21,502 nt of DNA from contig JAKSQG010000012.1 of assembly GCA_024404275.1 (NCBI GenBank), forward strand, positions 1 to 21,502, given 5' to 3'. This DNA is from Clostridia bacterium. Its GTDB lineage: Bacteria > Bacillota > Clostridia > Christensenellales > Aristaeellaceae. Each line of letters starts with the position of its first letter. Position 1 is the first letter of the stretch. Positions 14,412-21,502 of this stretch are shown here, piece after piece. The position numbers were made by a program, and so were the translations under genes. Under the pieces are notes generated by a model. It was not told the DNA's origin. It saw only the letters and a program-made list of their open reading frames with translations, and did not search any database.

Positions 14412-15251
14412 ATGCAAAGCCTTGATATGCTGTCCCTCTATCTCACCTTTCCCTTTGTGCAGTACGCGCTGCTGACCGGCGTGGTCATTGCACTGGCTTC
14501 CTCGCTGCTGGGCGTCACACTGGTCACCCGCAGAATGTCCTTCATCAGCGACAGCCTGTCCCACATGGCGTTTTTGTCCGCCACAGTGGCAGGCGTGCTC
14601 AAATTGGCAGGTGCTTCGATGCTGCTGACGCTGCCCGTCACCGCCATCTGCACGCTGCTGATGCTCCATTCCGACCGTCGCAACGGTCACAGTGATGCCC
14701 GGCTGGCCATGATCTCCGTCTCCTCCCTCGCCATCGGTTATCTGGTGATCAACCTGTTCTCGGGGTCAGGCAATGTGGCGGGCGATGTCTGCACCACGCT
14801 GTTCGGCTCCACCTCCATTCTGACCCTCAAATCGCAGGATGTGACCCTGTGCTGCGTGCTGTCCGCAATCGTGGTGCTCTTCTTCATCCTTTGCGAAAAC
14901 CACATTTTTGCCATGACCTTTGATGAGACCTTCTGCCGTGCGACGGGCGTTAAGGCAGGGCTGTACAACGTACTCCTCGCCGTTGTCATCGCAACGATGA
15001 TCTCCCTTTCCATGGAGCTGGTCGGTGCGCTGCTGACCTCCGCGCTCATCATTTTCCCCGCCCTGACCGCCATGCGGGTGTTCCGCAGCTTCCGCGGCGT
15101 CATCATCTGCTCGGTCATCTGCTCTGTTCTGTGTGCTGTATTGGGCATTCTCATCTCCATCCTGGCATCCACCCCTGTCGGTTCCACCATTGTTGCCGCG
15201 CAGGTGACCGGTTATCTGCTCTTCTCATTGATCGGCAGACTGCGCCGATAA
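14412..15251 (+). CDS. znuB: ZnuB-type ABC transporter permease (ABC-3 family)
   Basis: 279 residues, with about eight or nine hydrophobic segments. The start region (FVQYALLTGVVIALASSLLGVTLVTRRMSFISDSLSHMAF) and the ATGV...SMELVGALLTSALIIFPALTAM region are typical of the ABC-3 metal permeases. GGAGG lies 9 bases upstream of the ATG. It forms the membrane channel for the ZnuC-type ATPase and receives metal from the ZnuA-like receptor. The metal is probably zinc or manganese; nothing in the permease decides. The operon ends at a terminator 13 bases downstream. Confidence 0.95.
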   Translation: MQSLDMLSLYLTFPFVQYALLTGVVIALASSLLGVTLVTRRMSFISDSLSHMAFLSATVAGVLKLAGASMLLTLPVTAICTLLMLHSDRRNGHSDARLAMISVSSLAIGYLVINLFSGSGNVAGDVCTTLFGSTSILTLKSQDVTLCCVLSAIVVLFFILCENHIFAMTFDETFCRATGVKAGLYNVLLAVVIATMISLSMELVGALLTSALIIFPALTAMRVFRSFRGVIICSVICSVLCAVLGILISILASTPVGSTIVAAQVTGYLLFSLIGRLRR

Positions 15252-15264
15252 ATACCGACGCTTC

Positions 15265-15320
15265 AAACAGATTTTCCTTTCCGACCTTGTCATCGGACCC
15301 ATGGGAAAATCTGTTTTTTT
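15265..15320 (+). terminator. Rho-independent terminator of the ZnuACB-type operon
   Basis: A 13-bp stem AAACAGATTTTCC / GGAAAATCTGTTT with an inner TCCGA/TCGGA stem, followed by a run of seven Ts (15314-15320). Confidence 0.8.
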
Positions 15321-15322
15321 GC

Positions 15323-15351
15323 TTGCATAATTACACAAACCGGAGTATTCT
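15323..15351 (+). promoter_or_regulatory. Promoter of the MATE gene
   Basis: TTGCAT (15323-15328), a 17-base spacer and TATTCT (15346-15351), just after the preceding terminator; AGGAGG at 15372-15377 and the ATG at 15389 follow. Confidence 0.5.
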
Positions 15352-15388
15352 GTTAGTTGCGCTTTGAACGCAGGAGGCTAACAACACC

Positions 15389-16753
15389 ATGGCATCAGGA
15401 AGAAACACCATTGATATGACAGAAGGCAGCATCTGGCGGCACCTTGTCGGTTTTGCCGCCCCGATGCTCATCGGTCTTTTATTTCAACAGCTGTATAACA
15501 CCGTGGACTCCCTGGTCGTGGGCAACTATGTCAGCAAACAGGCGCTGGGTGCCGTCGGCAGTACCGGTGTGATCATCAACACGCTGGTGGGCTTTTTCAG
15601 CGGTCTTTCCACCGGTGCGGGCGTTGTGATCGCCCGTGCCTTCGGCGCACATGACCGCAATGCCGTGCACCGTGCCGTACACACCACCATGGCGGCTACC
15701 CTGGTTCTGTGCGTGATACTGACCACCGTGGCTACGCTGCTCATTCCGCCGCTGCTGGGGCTGATGAAGATGCCCGAGGACATGTATGGCGAAGCGCTGA
15801 CGTACCTTGAGATCTATTTCTGGGGCGTTTCCGGCATGATGCTCTACAATATGGGCGCCGGCATCCTGCGAGCCGTGGGCGACTCCCGCAGACCGCTGTA
15901 TTTTCTTGTTTTCTCCGCCATCGTCAACACCATCGGCGACCTCATTTTTGTGCTGGTTTTCAAGATGGGTGTAGCCGGCGTTGCATGGGCTACCGTGCTG
16001 TCGCAGGCGCTGTCCGCCATCCTTGTGCTGTATGTGCTGATGAAAACGGACGATTCCTACAAGCTGCAGCCCGCCAAACTGCGCTTCCACGGCAGCACGC
16101 TCAAAATGATCATCCGCTTTGGTCTGCCCACCGCCTTCCAGACGGGCATCACCTCCTTCTCCAATGTATTTGTACAGGGCTACATCAATGTTTTCGGCAC
16201 CGAGTGCGCCGCCGGCTGGACCATTTACGGCAAGCTTGACCAGTTCACCATGCTGCCGCTGCAGGGTCTCAGCATGGCCAACAGCACCTTTGTCGGTCAG
16301 AATCTGGGAGCCGGCAACATTGAGCGCGCCAAGCGCGGCGTGCGCACCACGCTTCTGCTCGCCATCAGTTCCACGCTTGTGCTGATGCTGCCGCTGCTTG
16401 TGTTCCGCCGTGAGCTGCTTTCTATGTTCAACAGCGATCCCGGCGTGCTGGATTTCGGTCAGATGTTTGTGCTGTGGATCACCCCCTTCTATGTATTCTG
16501 CTGTGTCAACGATACGCTGGGCGGTTCTCTCCGCGGCGCGGGCGAAGCCACAGCCTCCATGGCGTGCTGCCTGGGCAGCTTTGTGGTCAGCCGTCAGATC
16601 TACCTTTATGTGGTGTCTTTGTTCACGCATGACGCACTGGTCACCGGCATGGGCTACCCCCTGGGCTGGGTGCTGTGCTCCATCGCCATGACGCTGTGCT
16701 GGAAGCTGATCCCCTGGGAGAAAAAGCAGGCTGCACTGCGTCAGAGCGTCTGA
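15389..16753 (+). CDS. MATE-family multidrug/Na+ efflux transporter
   Basis: 454 residues with 12 predicted hydrophobic segments in two halves. The N-terminal FAAPMLIGLLFQQLYNTVDSLVVGNYVSKQALGAVG and the second-half GLPTAFQTGITSFSNVFVQGYINVFG are the standard MATE repeats (P.....Q.LYN..D). It belongs to the DinF/NorM-type clade common in Clostridia and would export organic cations or toxins using the Na+ or H+ gradient; the substrate cannot be told. It is monocistronic, with its own promoter; AGGAGG stands 11 bases before the start. Residue length is normal, and no obvious terminator follows. Confidence 0.95.
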   Translation: MASGRNTIDMTEGSIWRHLVGFAAPMLIGLLFQQLYNTVDSLVVGNYVSKQALGAVGSTGVIINTLVGFFSGLSTGAGVVIARAFGAHDRNAVHRAVHTTMAATLVLCVILTTVATLLIPPLLGLMKMPEDMYGEALTYLEIYFWGVSGMMLYNMGAGILRAVGDSRRPLYFLVFSAIVNTIGDLIFVLVFKMGVAGVAWATVLSQALSAILVLYVLMKTDDSYKLQPAKLRFHGSTLKMIIRFGLPTAFQTGITSFSNVFVQGYINVFGTECAAGWTIYGKLDQFTMLPLQGLSMANSTFVGQNLGAGNIERAKRGVRTTLLLAISSTLVLMLPLLVFRRELLSMFNSDPGVLDFGQMFVLWITPFYVFCCVNDTLGGSLRGAGEATASMACCLGSFVVSRQIYLYVVSLFTHDALVTGMGYPLGWVLCSIAMTLCWKLIPWEKKQAALRQSV

Positions 16754-16788
16754 TTTGTAAAACCATTTTCTCAAAAAGCACACGACAC

Positions 16789-16817
16789 TTTTCATACAGT
16801 TCGTTTTGTGCTATAAT
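16789..16817 (+). promoter_or_regulatory. Promoter of the NYN/OST-HTH gene
   Basis: TTTTCA (16789-16794), a 17-base spacer and a perfect TATAAT (16812-16817). Because transcription would begin near 16824, the coding start must be the TTG at 16857, not the longer frame from 16806. Confidence 0.6.
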
Positions 16818-16856
16818 CAATATGGTAAATACTCCGAAAGGATTGGATCACACTCT

Positions 16857-17858
16857 TTGAGTAATGCAAAATTCGCGGTTTTCGTCGATCTGGAAAACTG
16901 CGGTGCAAAAGTGGAAACACTGAATAACATTCTGGAAAAAGTCAAAATCCGCGGTGACATCCTGTTGGGCAAGGTGTATGGCTACACTGACCGCTTTGAT
17001 TCCCTGAAGGAAGTGCTGCTTTCCAACACCTTCACTGTGGTGCCTTCCCTGCGTTACGGCGCTGCGCAGAAAAACAACGCCGATATCCAGCTGGTGCTGG
17101 ATGCGCTGGCGACCGCCTACACCAACCCGCTCATCGATTCATTCTGCATCGTCTCGGGTGACAGCGACTATGTGCCGCTGGTAGGCAAGCTCAAAAGCAT
17201 GGGCAAGTTTGTTTTGGGCATCAGCCGCAGCGAGGTAGCCAGCACCATCTTTATCAACGCCTGCAACGAGTTTCAGTTTATGGAAAGCGTCAGCATGACC
17301 GCCCGACGCGAAAAGCCCCATAAGGGGCGCAAATCCGCCGCAGAGGATGACAGTGCCGATGAAGAGGCACTTTGCAAGCTGATTGAAAGCATCATCACCG
17401 AAGCTGATGAGGAAGAAATGTACGCCAGTGAAATCAAGGGCGTGCTGCTGCGTCTCAACCCGCAGTTCAACGAAAAAACCTACGGCTGTGCCACCTTCGG
17501 TAAGCTGTTGACCAAACTGGCGCAGCGTTACGGCACCATCCGCATGCGCAATGACAGTTACAACGTCATGGTCTCCCTCACTGCCGAAAGCGCTGCCGGA
17601 GAGAGCGCCCAGAAGGCGCTGACCCGCGACAGCTGGCAGGAAGCCTTTGTCAGCCAGCTGCAGCGCTATAAGGATGATGGCTTTGAGCGCATCAATCCCT
17701 CCATCCTCAAGGCGGATATCGTCTCCCTTTACCCCGATTTTACCGAAAAAAGCATTGGCTTCAAACGCTTTTCGGACATCCTGAAGCAATTGGAAAAAGA
17801 CGGAAAGCTGAAGCTGGAGCTGGACGCGCAGCGCAATCTGCTGATCGCCATGCTGTAA
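16857..17858 (+). CDS. NYN-domain (LabA-like) protein with two OST-HTH/LOTUS domains
   Basis: 333 residues from a TTG start (promoter evidence; GAAAGGA about 14 bases upstream). The N-terminal about 150 residues form an NYN/PIN-like nuclease fold: FAVFVDLEN (D11), NNADIQLVLDAL (D76) and VSGDSDYVPLV (D102, D104), the acidic residues that bind the catalytic metal. Two OST-HTH RNA-binding modules follow, about 170-240 (GVLLRLNPQFNEKTYG.ATFGKLL) and 265-333 (PSILKADIVSLYPDFTEKSIGFKRFSDIL). This LabA architecture suggests a single-stranded RNA-processing or decay enzyme; targets are unknown. It lies 13 bases before the glycosyltransferase gene, so they are probably co-transcribed. Confidence 0.92.
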   Translation: MSNAKFAVFVDLENCGAKVETLNNILEKVKIRGDILLGKVYGYTDRFDSLKEVLLSNTFTVVPSLRYGAAQKNNADIQLVLDALATAYTNPLIDSFCIVSGDSDYVPLVGKLKSMGKFVLGISRSEVASTIFINACNEFQFMESVSMTARREKPHKGRKSAAEDDSADEEALCKLIESIITEADEEEMYASEIKGVLLRLNPQFNEKTYGCATFGKLLTKLAQRYGTIRMRNDSYNVMVSLTAESAAGESAQKALTRDSWQEAFVSQLQRYKDDGFERINPSILKADIVSLYPDFTEKSIGFKRFSDILKQLEKDGKLKLELDAQRNLLIAML

Positions 17859-17871
17859 GTAGGAGGCTGTT

Positions 17872-18819
17872 ATGCCCGTTTATTCCGTAATCGTTCCATG
17901 CTATAATGAAGAAGCCGTGCTGCAGGAAACGCACCGCCGGCTGACCCGCGTTCTGCGCGGCATGGACGGTGACTATGAGATCATTTATGTCAATGACGGC
18001 TCCCGCGATGCCACCGCTGCCATCCTGAACGATCTGGCCGCGGAGGATGCCTGCGTCCGCGTAGTGCATTTTGCCCGCAACGGCGGACATCAGATTGCAG
18101 TAACTGCCGGTTTGGATTACGCTGCGGGCGACGCCATCGTCATCATCGACGCCGATCTGCAGGATCCGCCCGAGGTCATCCCCGAGATGGCTTCCCGCTG
18201 GCGCAGCGGCGCGCAGGTGGTGTATGGTCAGCGCAAAAAACGCGATGGCGAAAGCGCCTTCAAGAAAGTGACGGCCTTTGTTTATTACCGTCTGCTCCGC
18301 GCCATGACCAACACCGAAATTCCCGCCGACACCGGCGATTTCCGTCTGGTGGATCGTCGGGTGGCCGACGTGGTGCGCTCCATGCCGGAGCATGCACGTT
18401 TTCTACGCGGCATGTTCGCCTGGGTGGGCTTCCGTCAGGAGGCCGTGCTCTACGACCGCGACAAGCGCTTTGCCGGTGAGACGCATTATCCGCTCAAGGC
18501 CATGCTCCGGCTGGCGCTGGACGGCATGCTGAGCCTTTCCGACAAGCTGCTCAAAATCTCCACATATGCCGGCGTCACGCTGGGCTGCCTCAGCCTGCTG
18601 GGCATGCTGGTGCTGCTCATCCTGCTGTGCTGCGGCACATCGGGCGGCATGTGGTGGCTGGCCATGCTGATGATATTGTGCACCGGCATGGTGCTGACCG
18701 CCATGGGCGTGCTCGGCGCCTATGTCTCCCGTATCTATGACGAAACCCGCGGCAGACCGCTCTATATCGTGGCCGAGACCCGCGGTTTTCCGGAAGGAAG
18801 CAAGCCTTTCATCCGATAA
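17872..18819 (+). CDS. GT2 glycosyltransferase, GtrB/DPM1-like, membrane-anchored
   Basis: 315 residues. The GT-A fold starts SVIVPCYNEE, followed by YVNDGSRDAT, FARNGGHQIAVTAG and the catalytic DADLQDPPE (93-101). Two C-terminal hydrophobic segments (about 233-250 and 260-285) anchor it in the membrane; this is the layout of enzymes that transfer a sugar from a nucleotide sugar to undecaprenyl or dolichyl phosphate. The likely product is a polyprenyl-phosphate sugar used in wall or polymer glycosylation. GGAGG precedes the ATG, and the gene follows the NYN gene by 13 bases. The sugar is unknown. Confidence 0.95.
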   Translation: MPVYSVIVPCYNEEAVLQETHRRLTRVLRGMDGDYEIIYVNDGSRDATAAILNDLAAEDACVRVVHFARNGGHQIAVTAGLDYAAGDAIVIIDADLQDPPEVIPEMASRWRSGAQVVYGQRKKRDGESAFKKVTAFVYYRLLRAMTNTEIPADTGDFRLVDRRVADVVRSMPEHARFLRGMFAWVGFRQEAVLYDRDKRFAGETHYPLKAMLRLALDGMLSLSDKLLKISTYAGVTLGCLSLLGMLVLLILLCCGTSGGMWWLAMLMILCTGMVLTAMGVLGAYVSRIYDETRGRPLYIVAETRGFPEGSKPFIR

Positions 18820-18851
18820 ATCAAACAATCCATTATCAGGAGGAAAATACC

Positions 18852-19055
18852 ATGGTCAACAAGGAAATGTCCATCCGCGAAGTTCTGGAGCTGGATCAGG
18901 GTACCGCTTATATCTTCATGCAGGCCGGCATGCACTGCCTGGGCTGCCCCCATGCCACCGCCGAGTCCCTGGAAGACGCCTGCGCTGTGCACGGCATCGA
19001 TGTGGATGAGCTTGTCAAGGCCCTGAACGGCTATCTGGCCACCAAGCAGGCTTAA
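18852..19055 (+). CDS. DUF1858 small redox-disulfide protein
   Basis: 67 residues with AGGAGG upstream of the ATG. The sequence MSIREVLELDQGTAYIFMQAGMHCLGCPHATAESLEDAC is a standard DUF1858 domain; the pair C29-x2-C32 in MHCLGC is the conserved redox-active or metal-binding centre. Such domains occur alone or fused to hybrid-cluster and related proteins in anaerobes; the biochemical role is unproven. It is probably the last gene of the transcript with the glycosyltransferase (32 bases apart), followed by a terminator. Confidence 0.92.
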   Translation: MVNKEMSIREVLELDQGTAYIFMQAGMHCLGCPHATAESLEDACAVHGIDVDELVKALNGYLATKQA

Positions 19056-19074
19056 GCCCTGCGCAGCAAAAGCG

Positions 19075-19104
19075 ATCCTTGCGGAGGCGTAAGGATTGTT
19101 TTTG
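19075..19104 (+). terminator. Rho-independent terminator after the DUF1858 gene
   Basis: ATCCTTGCG pairs with CGTAAGGAT around a GAGG loop, followed by a T-rich tail. The next start lies about 35 bases on and no clear promoter was seen between, so the MurG-like gene may depend partly on readthrough. Confidence 0.7.
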
Positions 19105-19138
19105 TTATTCATTTTTTGATAAACAGACGGAGAAAGTT

Positions 19139-20206
19139 ATGAGTAAGCGTATCGTTCTGACAGGCGGCGGCACCGCCGGCCACGTTTCCCCCAATCTGGC
19201 ACTGCTGCCCCACCTGCTTGAAAAAGGCTATGATGTGCACTACATCGGCACCGAAAACGGCATCGAGCACAGCATGATCGGCAGCCTGCCTCAGGTCACC
19301 TATCATGTGGTCAAGTCCGGCAAACTGCGCCGCTATTTTGACTGGAAAAACTTCACCGATCCCTTCCGCGTGCTGGCCGGTGCCTTTCAGAGCGCCCATC
19401 TGATGCGCAAGCTCAAGCCCGATGTAGTCTTTTCCAAGGGTGGCTTTGTGTCCGTCCCCGTGGTCTTTGGCGCATGGCTGCACCGCATCCCCGTGCTCTG
19501 CCACGAAAGTGACCTGACCCCCGGTCTGGCCAACCGCATCTGCAGCAAGTTTGCCCGCAAAGTGTGCACCACTTTTCCCGAATGTGCCGAGGCTCTGGGC
19601 AGCAAAGGCATCTTTACCGGTACGCCGCTGCGCCCCGAGCTGTTCAGCGGCAGCCGTGAAAAAGGTCTTGCCATGGCCGGCTTTGACGGCAGCAAGCCCG
19701 TGCTGCTCATGATGGGCGGCAGTCTCGGTGCGCAGAGCGTCAATAAAGCGCTGCGCGCTGCCCTGCCAGAACTGCTCAAGGAAATGAACGTATTCCACAT
19801 CTGCGGCAAGGGCAATCTCGATGACAGCCTGCAGCACCTGACCGGTTACTATCAGCGGGAATTTTTGTCCGCTGAACTGCCCGATGCCCTCGCCTGCGCT
19901 GATTACATCCTGAGCCGCGCCGGTTCCAACGCCCTGTGCGAATTCCAGGCCCTCGGCCGCCCCATGCTGCTCATTCCCTATCCCAAGGGAGCCAGCCGCG
20001 GCGACCAGATCCTCAATGCCCATTCCTACGAAAAGCGCGGTCTCGCCCGTGTGCTGCTGCAGGAAAACATGACCGCCGAAAGCCTGACCGCTGCCATCCA
20101 TTCTATGATGCAGGACGGCGATACGCTGACCGCGGCATTGAAGGCCGCCCCGCCGGCGGACGGCACCATGAAGGTGCTGGAACTGATCGCCGAAATTCAA
20201 AAGTAA
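19139..20206 (+). CDS. murG: MurG-family glycosyltransferase
   Basis: 355 residues from MSKRIVLTGGG; GGAG lies 6 bases upstream, while a longer frame from 19079 would begin inside the terminator. The glycine-rich loop GGGTAGHVSPN, the segment FSKGGFVSVPVVFGAWLHRIPVLCHESD, the donor-side GGSLGAQSVNKALR, and SRAGSNALCEFQALGRPMLLIPYP are the MurG pattern. It would transfer GlcNAc from UDP-GlcNAc to lipid I, giving lipid II, at the cytoplasmic face of the membrane. Two features depart from typical MurG: CHESD replaces the usual HEQN, and ASRGDQILNA stands in place of A.DNHQ..NA. These occur in clostridial MurG-like proteins, so a role on another lipid-linked sugar cannot be ruled out. No division-gene neighbours. 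Confidence 0.88.
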   Translation: MSKRIVLTGGGTAGHVSPNLALLPHLLEKGYDVHYIGTENGIEHSMIGSLPQVTYHVVKSGKLRRYFDWKNFTDPFRVLAGAFQSAHLMRKLKPDVVFSKGGFVSVPVVFGAWLHRIPVLCHESDLTPGLANRICSKFARKVCTTFPECAEALGSKGIFTGTPLRPELFSGSREKGLAMAGFDGSKPVLLMMGGSLGAQSVNKALRAALPELLKEMNVFHICGKGNLDDSLQHLTGYYQREFLSAELPDALACADYILSRAGSNALCEFQALGRPMLLIPYPKGASRGDQILNAHSYEKRGLARVLLQENMTAESLTAAIHSMMQDGDTLTAALKAAPPADGTMKVLELIAEIQK

Positions 20207-20221
20207 ACGGAGGACAGACCG

Positions 20222-21340
20222 ATGAAATGCCCCTTTTCTGAAAAAGGCTGCGGCGGCTGCCGGAATATCGATGTCATGTACGGTGAGCTGCTGCGCCGCA
20301 AGGATGAGGCCTTTCATCGCCTGTTCCCTGACGCCCTGAAGATCGTTGGTGCGCAGGAGCCCTGCCGTTACCGCAACAAGGTATTGCGCACCTTCGCGCA
20401 GGGAAAAGAAAGCCTCTACACCGGCATCTACCGTGAGGGAACGCACCGCGTCATCTCGGTTCGGGATTGCCTGCTGGAGAACAAGGAAGCCTGTGACATC
20501 GCCGCCCGCGCCGGGCAGATACTGGCCGAGCTGCGTGTGCCTGCCTATCGGGAGGATTTTCACACCGGCATCCTGCGCCATCTGCAGGTGCGCCGTGCCC
20601 CCGCGACCGGGCAAGCCGTGGTGACCGTGATTGCCGCCGCGCCTTTCCCGCAGGAAAAGCTGTTTGCCGATCGGCTCATGGCCGCCTGCCCCGAGGTTCG
20701 CGGTGTGACCCGTTCTGTCAATGACCGCAGTACCAGCGCCGTCATGGGCTACACCTCCCAGGTGCTGGCCGGGCGGGATGAGATCTGGGATGAGCTCGGC
20801 GGGCTGCACGTCTGCCTCAGCTCCCGTTCCTTCTATCAGGTCAACAGCGCGCAGGCGGAAAAATTATACAAAAAAGCCATTGAGCTGGCCGCCCTGACCC
20901 CGCAGGATACCGTGCTGGACGCTTATTGCGGCATCGGTCTCATCGGTCTGATGGCCGCCCGTCAAGCCGGGCATGTCACGGGCATCGAGCTGGTCAAGGC
21001 TTCGGTGGACAATGCCGTCATCAATGCCCGCGTCAACCGCATCAAAAATGCCGATTTCATGCTGGGAGATGCCGTCAAGGCATTGAAATCCGGTGCCTGC
21101 AAGCCCGATGTGGTCTTTATGGACCCGCCGCGTGCCGGCTGCTCCGCCGAGTTCCTGCAGGCACTGACCGCCTCCCCCGCCCGCCGCGCCGTGTATGTCT
21201 CCTGCAGTCCCGAAACGCTGCGCCGCGACGTCGACCTGCTCACTCGTGCCGGCTGGCAGATGGAAAGCGTGCAGCCCTATGACCTGTTCCCCTATACCGA
21301 GCATACGGAAGCTGTTGTATTGCTGTCACGGGAAAAATAA
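20222..21340 (+). CDS. rlmD: RlmD/TrmA-type 23S rRNA (uracil-5)-methyltransferase
   Basis: 372 residues, 15 bases after the MurG-like gene with CGGAGG upstream. A putative 4Fe-4S site is formed by C3, C10 and C13 (CPFSEKGCGGC) and C83 (VRDCLLENK). The class I methyltransferase domain contains FYQVNSAQAEKLY, DAYCGIGLIGL (SAM binding), MDPPRAG (D301) and YVSCSPETLRRD with the nucleophile C328. It methylates uracil-5 in rRNA (m5U1939 or m5U747-type position), probably in 23S rRNA. The N-terminal TRAM domain of standard RlmD is missing, as in shorter members of the family, so the exact target is uncertain. Confidence 0.9.
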   Translation: MKCPFSEKGCGGCRNIDVMYGELLRRKDEAFHRLFPDALKIVGAQEPCRYRNKVLRTFAQGKESLYTGIYREGTHRVISVRDCLLENKEACDIAARAGQILAELRVPAYREDFHTGILRHLQVRRAPATGQAVVTVIAAAPFPQEKLFADRLMAACPEVRGVTRSVNDRSTSAVMGYTSQVLAGRDEIWDELGGLHVCLSSRSFYQVNSAQAEKLYKKAIELAALTPQDTVLDAYCGIGLIGLMAARQAGHVTGIELVKASVDNAVINARVNRIKNADFMLGDAVKALKSGACKPDVVFMDPPRAGCSAEFLQALTASPARRAVYVSCSPETLRRDVDLLTRAGWQMESVQPYDLFPYTEHTEAVVLLSREK

Positions 21341-21356
21341 AAGAACCTTTGAAAGT

Positions 21357-21409
21357 AAAAGGATCTCCACTATCCGAGCATCAAATGTCGAAGGAGGAGA
21401 TCCTTTTTT
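21357..21409 (+). terminator. Rho-independent terminator after the methyltransferase gene
   Basis: A 12-bp stem AAAAGGATCTCC / GGAGATCCTTTT with a 27-base loop, followed by a T-run (21404-21409). Confidence 0.75.
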
Positions 21410-21455
21410 GTTTTATTCATCACAAACTGAATGAATACAGTGTCAAGGATTGTTA

Positions 21456-21484
21456 TTGCAATTATTTTGTTCTATATATACAAT
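21456..21484 (+). promoter_or_regulatory. Possible promoter directed out of the window
   Basis: TTGCAA (21456-21461), a 17-base spacer and TACAAT (21479-21484) in AT-rich DNA. No gene follows within the window, so this is weakly supported. Nothing else was recognised in 21410-21502. Confidence 0.3.
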
Positions 21485-21502
21485 CTATTTGCAACATACC
21501 AT

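Noticed and set aside
15479..16795. Open frame of 438 codons on the minus strand opposite the MATE gene
   Set aside because: His/Gln/Gly-rich shadow translation; the MATE gene is unambiguous in the other direction.
19109..20809. Open frame of 566 codons on the minus strand across the MurG-like and methyltransferase genes
   Set aside because: It crosses two well-supported plus-strand genes and a gene boundary, and has no recognisable domain.
1..21502. CRISPR arrays, tRNA or rRNA genes, insertion sequences, prophage genes
   Set aside because: No regularly spaced repeats, tRNA-like cloverleafs, rRNA stretches, transposases, integrases or phage structural genes were recognised by eye.

Overview
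The window looks like a chromosomal segment of a moderately GC-rich (mid-50s % by eye) Bacillota, probably an uncultured clostridial lineage. The grounds are strong AGGAGG-type ribosome binding sites, sigma-A-like promoters, compact co-directional operons, GTG/TTG starts, and families typical of Clostridia (CsoR-type repressor, MATE pump, DUF1858, a MurG variant with a CHESD motif, NYN/OST-HTH protein). Three exported proteins (a DctP-like receptor, a ZnuA-like receptor and a small Cys-pair protein) have plain signal peptides without a lipobox, so the envelope may not be that of a standard monoderm.

Layout. (1) 1-5611, minus strand: a tight MoxR/DUF58/von Willebrand A (vWA) operon: membrane coiled-coil protein, MoxR AAA+ ATPase, DUF58 protein, BatA-like vWA protein, and a second vWA membrane protein cut by the window edge. 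(2) 5833-6819, plus: an orphan DctP/TRAP-type receptor with its own promoter and two terminators. (3) 6936-12439, minus: a very codon-biased secreted metallo-beta-lactamase-fold protein, then a small secreted double-TNCC protein, a CPC-type P1B metal ATPase and a His-tailed CsoR-like repressor, read as a metal-homeostasis cluster. (4) 12764-15251, plus: a znuA-znuC-znuB-type zinc/manganese ABC uptake operon with promoter and terminator. (5) 15389-16753: a MATE efflux protein. (6) 16857-19055: NYN/OST-HTH protein, polyprenyl-phosphate-type glycosyltransferase and a DUF1858 CxxC protein. (7) 19139-21340: a MurG-like glycosyltransferase and an RlmD/TrmA-like rRNA m5U methyltransferase, closed by a terminator.

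Most interesting observation: of 18 complete gene ends, 16 use TAA (10) or TGA (6) and none uses TAG unambiguously. The only two TAG ends (4142-4144 minus; 14318-14320 plus) are each followed in frame by 13 and 28 further codons that read like the natural C-terminus, ending at TAA just before the next gene. This suggests that UAG is read as an amino acid (Gln would fit) or is efficiently suppressed in this organism.
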